A stretch of DNA of 8,211 nt from Bacteroidales bacterium (lineage in GTDB: Bacteria > Bacteroidota > Bacteroidia > Bacteroidales > VadinHA17): assembly GCA_003162595.1 (NCBI GenBank), contig PMNJ01000154.1:1-8211 (forward strand), written 5' to 3'. The position numbers and the translations under genes were made by a program. Each line of letters starts with the position of its first letter. Position 1 is the stretch's first letter. Below are positions 1 through 4,972 of this stretch, piece by piece. The notes beneath the pieces were generated by a model. It did not search any database, was not told the DNA's origin, and saw only the letters and a list, made by a program, of their open reading frames with translations.

Positions 1-1
1 T

Positions 2-1003
2 GCCAATGATATTTTAAATAAAAGTATTGTAGATTTTCGATATCAAGTGACACCACCTGAACTAAAGGACCGGGCACAGATTGAAAAGACAATAAATGGT
101 ATATTATCACGGCAAACACCTGAAATTTTCAATCAGATTTTAGATTTTGAAATAATTAATCCAGACTCTGAGAATTTAATAAATCTTCAAAATACTATTT
201 TCCCAATTGAATTAGAAGGATATAATTTATTCTGCGTTGTTTTCAGAGATACTACAGAAATAAAACGATACGAAAAAGAATTGGTCCGGATAAGCGCCGA
301 TAAAGACAAATTCTATTCTGCTATTGCGCGTTATATGTATACTCCTCTCAATACATTCTATAATTTTTCAAAAGTTATGGCAGTGGAAATGGATACACTT
401 CCGATCAAAGAACTTCAAAAGATGGCTGTTATGATGAGCAAATCAGCTACGAACCTTTACAGTCTTCTCGATAATTTGCTTCAATGGACCAAGATGAATC
501 AGGGAAAAATCGCTTTTAAACCTGAAAAATTGAATTTCATAAAGACAAGTCAGGATGCTCTTTCGATTCTTAAACCAAATGCCGACCTGAAAAACATAAA
601 AATAAATCACTTTGCAACTGAAGAGATTACTGTTTTTGCAGATGTTTTCATGATCAAAACAATTCTGAGAAATCTTGTTTCGAATGCAATAAAATTTACC
701 GCCAATGACGCGCAAATAGATATTTCTGCTAAGCAAACGCCTTCATATGTAACAATTTCAGTTTTAGACAAAGGGGCAGGATTATCCTCTGATAATTTAA
801 CAAAACTGCTTACAACTTCAGAAATCCATACCGCCCTGGATATTGGTGAAGAAAAAGGAACAACTCTGGGATTATTGCTTTGTAAAGAGTTTGTTGAAAA
901 ACATGGCGGTAAAATCTGGGCGGAGAGTGCAAATGAATTAGGAAGTGAGGTTAAATTTACATTGCCAATATCTGCCAAAATTGTTAATGAGATCAAGAAT
1001 TGA
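2..1003 (+). CDS. PAS-domain sensor histidine kinase, 3' part, with degenerate catalytic motifs
   Basis: The gene runs in from the left edge: the frame is open from base 2, so the GTG at 47 is only an internal codon. 333 residues are visible. About residues 20-95 look like the end of a PAS/PAC domain (FRDTTEIKRYEKEL). A HisKA dimerisation helix pair follows (about 96-165), then a HATPase_c domain (about 195-325). The family autophosphorylates on a His in an H-box such as 'AHDLRSP'. Here the motif reads ARYMYTP: Arg (codon 329-331, residue 110) replaces His, and Tyr replaces the following acidic residue. The N-box (LRNLVSNAIKF) and G1 (DKGAG) are intact, while the G2 glycine is changed (GTTLGL where GTGLGL is usual). 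I infer a kinase-dead, signalling or scaffold-type protein that may still bind nucleotide. No response regulator gene is adjacent. No transmembrane segment is visible in this part, and the N-terminal sensor lies outside the window. Confidence 0.88.
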   Translation, partial: ANDILNKSIVDFRYQVTPPELKDRAQIEKTINGILSRQTPEIFNQILDFEIINPDSENLINLQNTIFPIELEGYNLFCVVFRDTTEIKRYEKELVRISADKDKFYSAIARYMYTPLNTFYNFSKVMAVEMDTLPIKELQKMAVMMSKSATNLYSLLDNLLQWTKMNQGKIAFKPEKLNFIKTSQDALSILKPNADLKNIKINHFATEEITVFADVFMIKTILRNLVSNAIKFTANDAQIDISAKQTPSYVTISVLDKGAGLSSDNLTKLLTTSEIHTALDIGEEKGTTLGLLLCKEFVEKHGGKIWAESANELGSEVKFTLPISAKIVNEIKN

Positions 1004-1031
1004 TTAGAAAGTCAAATCCCGATTTTATTTT

Positions 1032-1039
1032 TACTTTTA
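1032..1039 (+). promoter_or_regulatory. Weak candidate -7 element upstream of tadA
   Basis: TACTTTTA matches the Bacteroidota -7 consensus TAnnTTTG at all but the last base. It lies 13 nt before the tadA ATG. No clear TTTG -33 element is present at the usual distance. The 49-nt gap after the kinase gene shows no terminator hairpin, so read-through from upstream is equally possible. Confidence 0.25.
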
Positions 1040-1052
1040 GAGCTCAAACTAA

Positions 1053-1499
1053 ATGACCATGGTTCAGAGCACGAAAGAGCATTTCATGAAAGCTGCCATT
1101 ATTGAGGCCATCAAAGCATTTGACAAACAGGAGGTTCCGGTTGGTGCAGTCGTTGTTTGTAATAATATTATTATTGCCAGGGCTCATAATCTTACAGAAA
1201 CGCTGAAGGATCCTACAGCTCATGCCGAGATGCAGGCAATAACTGCTGCCACAAACTGGCTCGGAGGCAAATATCTTGAAGATTGTACTATTTATGTGAC
1301 TCTCGAGCCATGTGCCATGTGTGCCGGAGCTATAGGCTGGTGCCAGGCTTCAGCTCTTGTTTTTGGAGCTACCGATGAAAAGAAAGGATACAGAACCATA
1401 TCCGATTCATTATTGCACCCTAAAACCAGTGTTGAATCTGGAGTGCTTGAGAAAGAGTGCAGGGAATTGCTGATGAGGTTTTTTAAAGGAAAAAGATAA
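1053..1499 (+). CDS. tadA: tRNA-specific adenosine deaminase (A34 to inosine)
   Basis: TadA is a cytoplasmic zinc enzyme that deaminates the wobble adenosine of tRNA-Arg(ACG) to inosine. The 148-residue length is normal for the family. Visible signatures are PVGAVVV near residues 29-35, the HAE motif (H57 zinc ligand, E59 proton shuttle) and LEPCAMCAGAI (zinc ligands C87 and C90). Together these define the cytidine/deoxycytidylate deaminase fold. The C-terminal basic tail (FFKGKR) fits TadA rather than the guanine or cytosine deaminase relatives. The start could be the ATG at 1053 or the in-frame ATG at 1059; neither has a Shine-Dalgarno site, as is usual in this phylum. It follows the kinase gene by 49 nt on the same strand, and a REP-like palindrome pair begins 7 nt after its stop. 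Nothing is missing from the active site, so I expect a functional essential enzyme. Confidence 0.95.
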   Translation: MTMVQSTKEHFMKAAIIEAIKAFDKQEVPVGAVVVCNNIIIARAHNLTETLKDPTAHAEMQAITAATNWLGGKYLEDCTIYVTLEPCAMCAGAIGWCQASALVFGATDEKKGYRTISDSLLHPKTSVESGVLEKECRELLMRFFKGKR

Positions 1500-1506
1500 T
1501 TGTCAT

Positions 1507-1572
1507 GGCCACACCATGGCGTGGCCCTACATAATATTGTCCATAAATGTAGGGTCATGCCATGGCATGACT
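1507..1572. repeat. REPIN-like pair of inverted REP palindromes with GTAG feet
   Basis: Two palindromes face each other. The left one (1507-1526) reads GGCCACACCATGGCGTGGCC and has one mismatched pair; the right core (1554-1571) reads GTCATGCCATGGCATGAC and is a perfect 18-bp palindrome. Each has a GTAG foot on its inner side: the complement of 1527-1530 on the left and 1549-1552 on the right. The feet lie inside a longer inverted tag (CCCTACAT / ATGTAGGG). Aligned foot to foot, the copies differ by paired changes (C-G versus T-A at two stem positions), so pairing is conserved while the sequence is not. A GTAG foot plus imperfect hairpin in head-to-head pairs is the known layout of REPIN/BIME elements mobilised by RAYT (IS200-like) transposases. 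No such transposase lies in this window. Placed just after tadA, it may also act as a 3' mRNA hairpin. Confidence 0.75.
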
Positions 1573-1583
1573 CTGTGAAGTCC

Positions 1584-1603
1584 AAAAAAAAACACTAATT
1601 TTA
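1584..1603 (+). promoter_or_regulatory. A-tract and weak candidate -7 element before the two-TM protein
   Basis: A run of nine A residues (1584-1592) is followed by TAATTTTA (1596-1603), which matches TAnnTTTG except for the last base. The ATG follows 15 nt downstream. The A-tract may bend DNA or serve as an upstream promoter element. This is suggestive only. Confidence 0.25.
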
Positions 1604-1618
1604 TCTAAAATCTTCCCT

Positions 1619-2101
1619 ATGACTTTCGATAACAGCAGGACAATTATAAGTCTGAGAATAAAACTATTTGCAGCAACTATTGTGTTATTGACTTACCTGG
1701 CAATGGCATATGTAATCAGGCTGATTAAATTTCCATTCTTAGGTTTGAGCGATTCTGCCTGGACAATAATCCTTACAGGAATCTGGGTCATTCTTGCATT
1801 CATGCCGATGGTTCTGAATTATCAGTTTTTCAGTTACTCAGATGAGGGAGATTGTATAATTATCAGATATTTTACGGCTGGCATAGTTGGTGGTAAGAAG
1901 AACTCTTTTGAAATAAACAAAACCACATTTTCAGGATACAAGATTAAAAGTAGTTTTTTTGGAATTATTCAAAGCCTAGTGCTATTTCAGAAAGTTCAGG
2001 GAGGAGTTGCAACTTATCCACCGGTTTATATCAGTGCCTTGTCGAAGGATGAGAAGGCAAAAGTCAAGAAATCGTTAAACCTGTACAACACTCCTCTGTG
2101 A
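1619..2101 (+). CDS. Small membrane protein with two TM helices and a C-terminal soluble domain, function unknown
   Basis: I do not recognise a named family. The 160-residue product starts with a short polar stretch containing basic residues. Two hydrophobic helices follow (about 16-36, LFAATIVLLTYLAMAYVIRLI, and about 46-66, SAWTIILTGIWVILAFMPMVL). A soluble domain of about 90 residues then alternates beta-prone stretches (YQFFSYSDEGDCIIIRYF, SFEINKTTFSGYKI, PPVYISAL) and ends in a charged amphipathic helix (KDEKAKVKKSLNLY). Two N-terminal helices followed by a small beta-rich domain resemble bacterial PH-like (bPH) membrane proteins; that is an analogy, not a demonstrated match. The domain would probably face the cytoplasm. 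The gene stands alone between a REP-like element and a palindrome, with no close partner. The ATG at 1619 is chosen as the only start preceding the first helix, and codon use resembles the neighbours. Confidence 0.75.
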   Translation: MTFDNSRTIISLRIKLFAATIVLLTYLAMAYVIRLIKFPFLGLSDSAWTIILTGIWVILAFMPMVLNYQFFSYSDEGDCIIIRYFTAGIVGGKKNSFEINKTTFSGYKIKSSFFGIIQSLVLFQKVQGGVATYPPVYISALSKDEKAKVKKSLNLYNTPL

Positions 2102-2103
2102 AG

Positions 2104-2119
2104 GTTATCATCTGATAAC
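2104..2119. repeat. 16-bp interrupted palindrome after the two-TM protein gene
   Basis: GTTATCA-TC-TGATAAC is a perfect 7-bp inverted repeat around a 2-base centre, beginning 2 nt after the stop codon at 2099-2101. The tiny centre and AT-rich arms make it a poor intrinsic terminator, although T residues follow about 15 nt later (2133-2137). It is better read as a possible dimeric-protein binding site upstream of the glutamate dehydrogenase gene. Confidence 0.4.
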
Positions 2120-2153
2120 ATGAGATTTATCATTTTTAATGGCTTTAAACAAT

Positions 2154-2180
2154 CTCAAATTTGACTCACTTATATTTGAG
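2154..2180 (+). promoter_or_regulatory. Probable promoter with overlapping dyad upstream of the first glutamate dehydrogenase
   Basis: TATATTTG at 2171-2178 is an exact match to the Bacteroidota -7 element TAnnTTTG. It would place transcription start near 2183-2186 and leave a leader of about 20-25 nt before the ATG at 2207. A -33 TTTG is not clean; the nearest is TTTA at 2144-2147. A perfect 7-bp inverted repeat, CTCAAAT (2154-2160) and ATTTGAG (2174-2180) with a 13-nt spacer, covers the -7 element. This is the geometry expected of a repressor or activator site. The regulator is unknown. Confidence 0.5.
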
Positions 2181-2206
2181 CTAAATCATAACTAAAAATT
2201 AAAATA

Positions 2207-3544
2207 ATGAATGTAGATAAAATCATGAACAACCTCGAGAGAAAGCATCCCGGAGAGGTTGAGTATTTACAGGCAGTAAGAGAAGTACTTGAGTCAATCG
2301 AAGAGGTTTATAATGAGAACCCCCAGTTTGAATCCGCTAATATTATTGAGCGGATTATTGAACCTGACCGTGCTGTTACTTTTAAAGTTCCCTGGGTTGA
2401 TGATGAAGGAAATGTAAAAGTAAATCTTGGTTACCGAATTCAGTTCAATAACGCAATAGGCCCTTACAAAGGAGGCCTGCGCTTCCACCCCAGTGTTAAC
2501 CTTTCAATTCTTAAGTTCCTCGGATTTGAGCAGATCTTTAAAAATGCACTTACAACTCTTCCTATGGGAGGCGCTAAAGGAGGTTCCGATTTCGATCCAA
2601 AGGGAAAATCAAATGCCGAAGTAATGCGTTTCTGCCAGTCGTTTATGCTCGAACTTTGGAAATACATCGGCCCGGAAACTGATGTCCCTGCAGGTGATAT
2701 TGGAGTTGGTGGCCGCGAAATTGGTTTCTTGTACGGGATGTATAAGAGACTTTCAGGAGAACATACAGGAGTTTTGACCGGAAAAGGCAGTAATTGGGGA
2801 GGTTCATTGGTTCGTCCCGAAGCAACCGGCTTTGGCTGTGTATATTTCGCCAAAGAGATGCTGGCCACAAAAGGAGAATCATTTAAAGGGAAAAGAGTGG
2901 CGATCAGCGGTTTTGGTAATGTTGCATGGGGTGCTGCCCTTAAGGCAACTGAATTAGGCGGCAAAGTTGTTACTATATCCGGCCCTGATGGTTACGTATA
3001 TGACCCTGAAGGTATCTCAGGGAAGAAAATAGAATATATGCTTGAGCTTCGTGCTTCAAATGAAGACATTGTTAAACCATATTCCTATGCATTTGAAGGT
3101 GTTGAATTTCATGAAGGAAAGCATCCATGGGAGGTTAAGGTAGACATTGCTCTCCCCTGTGCAACACAGAATGAACTTACCGGTGAAGATGCTCAGAAAC
3201 TGATTAATAATGGTTGTATTTGTATCTGTGAAGGCGCAAATATGCCAAGCACTCCGGAAGCAGTTGAGATCATTCAGAAAAATGGTTTGCTTTTTGCCCC
3301 GGGTAAAGCGTCAAATGCAGGCGGTGTTGCGACATCAGGGCTGGAGATGACCCAAAACTCTATGAAGCTTCGCTGGAACAGGCAGGAGGTGGATGACCGG
3401 CTGCATGAGATCATGTGTAATATCCATGGCCAGTGTGTTAGTCATGGTAAAAGGGAAGATGGCTATGTCGATTATGTGAAAGGCGCCAATATTGCAGGAT
3501 TCCTTAAAGTTGCCAATTCAATGCTTGATATGGGTGTGATATAA
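2207..3544 (+). CDS. gdhA: Hexameric glutamate dehydrogenase, NAD-type coenzyme site (paralogue 1)
   Basis: This cytoplasmic enzyme interconverts glutamate with 2-oxoglutarate plus ammonium. The 445 residues are typical of class I (about 50 kDa subunit) enzymes. Substrate-domain residues are present: K88 in GPYKGG, K112 in FKNAL, K124 in PMGGAKGGSDFD, D164 in PAGDIGVG, and S377 in ATSGLEM. The Rossmann motif is SGFGNVAWGAA (F236), and the loop after beta-2 reads ISGPDGYVYDPEGI (P260, D261). These residues match the NAD-dependent Clostridium symbiosum enzyme (F238, P262, D263 there), from memory of that sequence. NADP enzymes carry Ser at the first two positions. I therefore infer NAD(H) use and a mainly catabolic role. 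The gene appears monocistronic, with a promoter-like site upstream and strong hairpins behind. A second glutamate dehydrogenase with the alternative residues begins at 4973. In some Bacteroides the NAD-specific enzyme is called gdhB, so the symbol is approximate. Confidence 0.95.
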   Translation: MNVDKIMNNLERKHPGEVEYLQAVREVLESIEEVYNENPQFESANIIERIIEPDRAVTFKVPWVDDEGNVKVNLGYRIQFNNAIGPYKGGLRFHPSVNLSILKFLGFEQIFKNALTTLPMGGAKGGSDFDPKGKSNAEVMRFCQSFMLELWKYIGPETDVPAGDIGVGGREIGFLYGMYKRLSGEHTGVLTGKGSNWGGSLVRPEATGFGCVYFAKEMLATKGESFKGKRVAISGFGNVAWGAALKATELGGKVVTISGPDGYVYDPEGISGKKIEYMLELRASNEDIVKPYSYAFEGVEFHEGKHPWEVKVDIALPCATQNELTGEDAQKLINNGCICICEGANMPSTPEAVEIIQKNGLLFAPGKASNAGGVATSGLEMTQNSMKLRWNRQEVDDRLHEIMCNIHGQCVSHGKREDGYVDYVKGANIAGFLKVANSMLDMGVI

Positions 3545-3551
3545 ACCCCCG

Positions 3552-3604
3552 GTCCCCGCTTCGCGGCGACCTGCCCCCTAAAGGGGGCTTAAATCTCGTT
3601 TTTT
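3552..3604 (+). terminator. Probable terminator of the first glutamate dehydrogenase gene
   Basis: Two GC-rich hairpins follow the stop by only a few bases. The first is GTC-C-CCGC-TTC-GCGG-C-GAC (3552-3570), with seven pairs and one C-C mismatch. The second is GCCCCC-TAAA-GGGGGC (3573-3588), with six G-C pairs and a 4-base loop. A run of six T residues lies at 3599-3604, about 10 nt past the second stem. That spacing is longer than in a classical intrinsic terminator, but the stem is very stable. Confidence 0.6.
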
Positions 3605-3649
3605 AATTTAATTACCTCCCTTGAGAGAATTAGCCCCCCTTTAGGGGGG
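3573..3649. repeat. Inverted pair of CCCCC-TAAA-GGGGG hairpin repeats
   Basis: The hairpin at 3573-3588 (loop TAAA) recurs in inverted orientation at 3634-3649 as CCCCCC-TTTA-GGGGGG. Similar flanks accompany both: CTTAAAT beyond the first and, on the other strand, CTAATT beyond the second. A C-rich foot also occurs on the outer side of each (GACCTG; GGTTGGGGGC at 3649-3658 as read on the + strand). About 45 nt of AT-rich DNA separates them. The arrangement could be a bidirectional terminator or a second family of mobile intergenic palindromes. Confidence 0.6.
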
Positions 3650-3698
3650 GTTGGGGGCAAAAAGATAGGGATCTGCAATTGCATGTCTCAATTTTTTC

Positions 3699-3706
3699 TA
3701 TATTTG
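3699..3706 (+). promoter_or_regulatory. Candidate -7 promoter element of dprA
   Basis: TATATTTG is an exact TAnnTTTG match. A possible -33 element (ATTG, 3678-3681) lies 17 nt upstream. Transcription would start near 3711-3714, which is downstream of the ATG at 3683 but 14-17 nt upstream of the ATG at 3728. This supports the shorter dprA. Confidence 0.5.
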
Positions 3707-3727
3707 CCTGTCTCATTTTCTTGTGCT

Positions 3728-4834
3728 ATGTCTGAAACATCGCTTAAGCATAAAATTGCTTTAGGTCTTATACCACGTATCGGTGATATCAACGCCAGAA
3801 AGCTGGTATCATTTTTTGGCAGCGTTGAAGCAATATTTCACGAACCATACAGAAATCTAATCAAAATCCCGGGAATCGGATCAGGCATTGCAAAATATAT
3901 ATGTGACAAAAATTATCTCGATACTGCTGAAAAAGAGGCAGAATATATTACAAAGAACAATATCACGACCCACTTTTATCTCGATAATGATTACCCATTC
4001 AGGCTCCGGCAATGTGACGATTCACCTGTTGTGTTTTTCTTTAAGGGGAACTGTAGTCTCGATGCTGCAAAAATTTTAAGTGTAGTCGGGACACGTAATG
4101 CCACAACAAGGGGAAGAGAATTATGTGAAAAGATCATTGAAGGGCTTGCAGTTGGTCATCCTGATCTTATTATTGTAAGTGGTCTTGCTTACGGAATTGA
4201 TATCGCTTCCCATAAAGCAGCTCTGGCCAATAACCTGCAAACAATTGGGGTACTGGCACACGGATTTAAAACCACATATCCTGCCATTCACGCTTCAACT
4301 GCAAAGGCAATGGTAACTAAAGGCGGGCTTGTGACCGACTTCCTTTCAGATGCGCTTCCTGAGCGGAACAATTTTCTAAAAAGGAACAGGATAATTGCAG
4401 GATTAGCAGATGCCACCCTTGTTGTCGAATCAGGAATTAAAGGTGGAGCATTGATAACCGCAGACATTGCCAACTCATATAACCGGGATGTATTTGCTGT
4501 TCCGGGGCGGCCGGATGATCAATGGGCAGCCGGTTGCAACAGCCTGATCAAAAGTAATAAAGCATCGCTTATTGAATGTTCTGATGATATCGAGTACTTT
4601 CTTAACTGGAAACCTGAGAAATCAAAACCCGAGGTACAGAGAACCCTATTTTCTGACCTTGATGAAAATGAGAAAATCATATTTGAATTGATTTCAAAAC
4701 AGGGCGAACTAAACATTGATACAGTTTGCAGAGCGCTTGATATACCAGTTAATAAACTATCATCTCTGCTTCTTCAGATGGAATTCAAAGGATTATTAAA
4801 ATGCGCTCCTGGTAATCTGTATCGAACAGTGTAA
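3728..4834 (+). CDS. dprA: DNA-processing protein DprA (Smf)
   Basis: DprA binds incoming single-stranded DNA and loads RecA during natural transformation; it is widely kept even in bacteria not known to be competent. The product has 368 residues from the chosen ATG. An N-terminal helix-hairpin-helix/SAM-like part is seen at about 1-65 (IPRIGDINARKLVSFFG, IPGIGSGIAKYI). A Rossmann-like DprA domain spans about 85-290, with VVGTRNAT, the hallmark SGLAYGIDIASHKAAL, RNRIIAGLADATLVVES, GALITADIA and VFAVPGR. A winged-helix C-terminus follows (about 300-368). The frame extends upstream to an ATG at 3683, but those 15 extra residues are hydrophobic and unlike the family, and a -7 promoter element lies inside them. 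I therefore start at 3728 (MSETSLKHKIALGLIPRIGD). All core motifs look intact. Its position between two glutamate dehydrogenase genes seems to be chance rather than shared function. Confidence 0.93.
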   Translation: MSETSLKHKIALGLIPRIGDINARKLVSFFGSVEAIFHEPYRNLIKIPGIGSGIAKYICDKNYLDTAEKEAEYITKNNITTHFYLDNDYPFRLRQCDDSPVVFFFKGNCSLDAAKILSVVGTRNATTRGRELCEKIIEGLAVGHPDLIIVSGLAYGIDIASHKAALANNLQTIGVLAHGFKTTYPAIHASTAKAMVTKGGLVTDFLSDALPERNNFLKRNRIIAGLADATLVVESGIKGGALITADIANSYNRDVFAVPGRPDDQWAAGCNSLIKSNKASLIECSDDIEYFLNWKPEKSKPEVQRTLFSDLDENEKIIFELISKQGELNIDTVCRALDIPVNKLSSLLLQMEFKGLLKCAPGNLYRTV

Positions 4835-4905
4835 GCTTATCGTTTATCGCTTATCGCTTAAAAAGTCAATGCCTAAAGATAAACGATAAACAATAAACGT
4901 AAAAC
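4835..4905. repeat. Inverted arrays of tandem heptamers (GYTTATC / GATAAAC)
   Basis: Directly after the dprA stop come GCTTATC, GTTTATC, GCTTATC and a partial GCTTA (4835-4860). After a 17-nt spacer the complementary array follows: GATAAAC, GATAAAC, AATAAAC and the diverged GTAAAAC (4878-4905). GATAAAC is the reverse complement of GTTTATC, so the arrays can fold into one stem of roughly 20 bp with a few mismatches. On the opposite-strand RNA most of these mismatches would be G-U wobbles. The stem is AT-rich and lacks a following T-run, so it is a weak terminator candidate. Alternatives are a multi-site operator or a replication-slippage repeat. Confidence 0.7.
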
Positions 4906-4923
4906 GAGGATTTCTGGCATTGT

Positions 4924-4939
4924 TTTTATACTTTTATAC
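4924..4939 (+). promoter_or_regulatory. Tandem TTTTATAC repeat with weak -7 match before the second glutamate dehydrogenase
   Basis: TTTTATAC occurs twice head to tail (4924-4931 and 4932-4939). Across the junction it contains TACTTTTA (4929-4936), which matches the TAnnTTTG -7 consensus except for the last base. The ATG at 4973 is 36 nt downstream of this match. The promoter assignment is weak, but some promoter is expected here because the next genes form a tight cluster. Confidence 0.3.
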
Positions 4940-4972
4940 CTCCAATTAATCTTTTAACTAAAACTTTTTATT

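Noticed and set aside
47..49. GTG at 47 as the start of the kinase gene
   Set aside because: The same frame is open without interruption back to base 2, and the visible PAS region is incomplete, so the true start is outside the window.
607..996. Minus-strand 129-codon open frame opposite the kinase ATPase domain
   Set aside because: It lies wholly within a well-supported coding region, and its composition looks like the complement of that gene. There is no promoter or start signal.
1507..1572. Simple intrinsic terminator of tadA
   Set aside because: No T-run follows the hairpins on the + strand, and the paired GTAG feet with matching inverted tags are better explained by a REPIN-type repeat; a secondary role in RNA 3' stability remains possible.
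1292..1585. Minus-strand 97-codon open frame across the REP-like pair and into tadA
   Set aside because: The start falls in the intergenic palindromes and the rest is antisense to tadA; the product has no recognisable features.
2464..2964. Minus-strand 166-codon open frame opposite the first glutamate dehydrogenase
   Set aside because: It is antisense to a highly conserved enzyme; the product is Pro/Ser-rich with no recognisable domain. A shorter similar shadow occurs opposite the same part of the second paralogue (5434-5691), as expected from the shared codon pattern.
3728..4834. DprA-like protein as part of a defence island
   Set aside because: All family motifs are standard, the domain layout is that of ordinary DprA, and the neighbours are metabolic genes with no nuclease, methylase or toxin partner.
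4835..4905. CRISPR array
   Set aside because: The units are 7-nt tandem repeats without spacers, and the second block is inverted; no cas genes are present.
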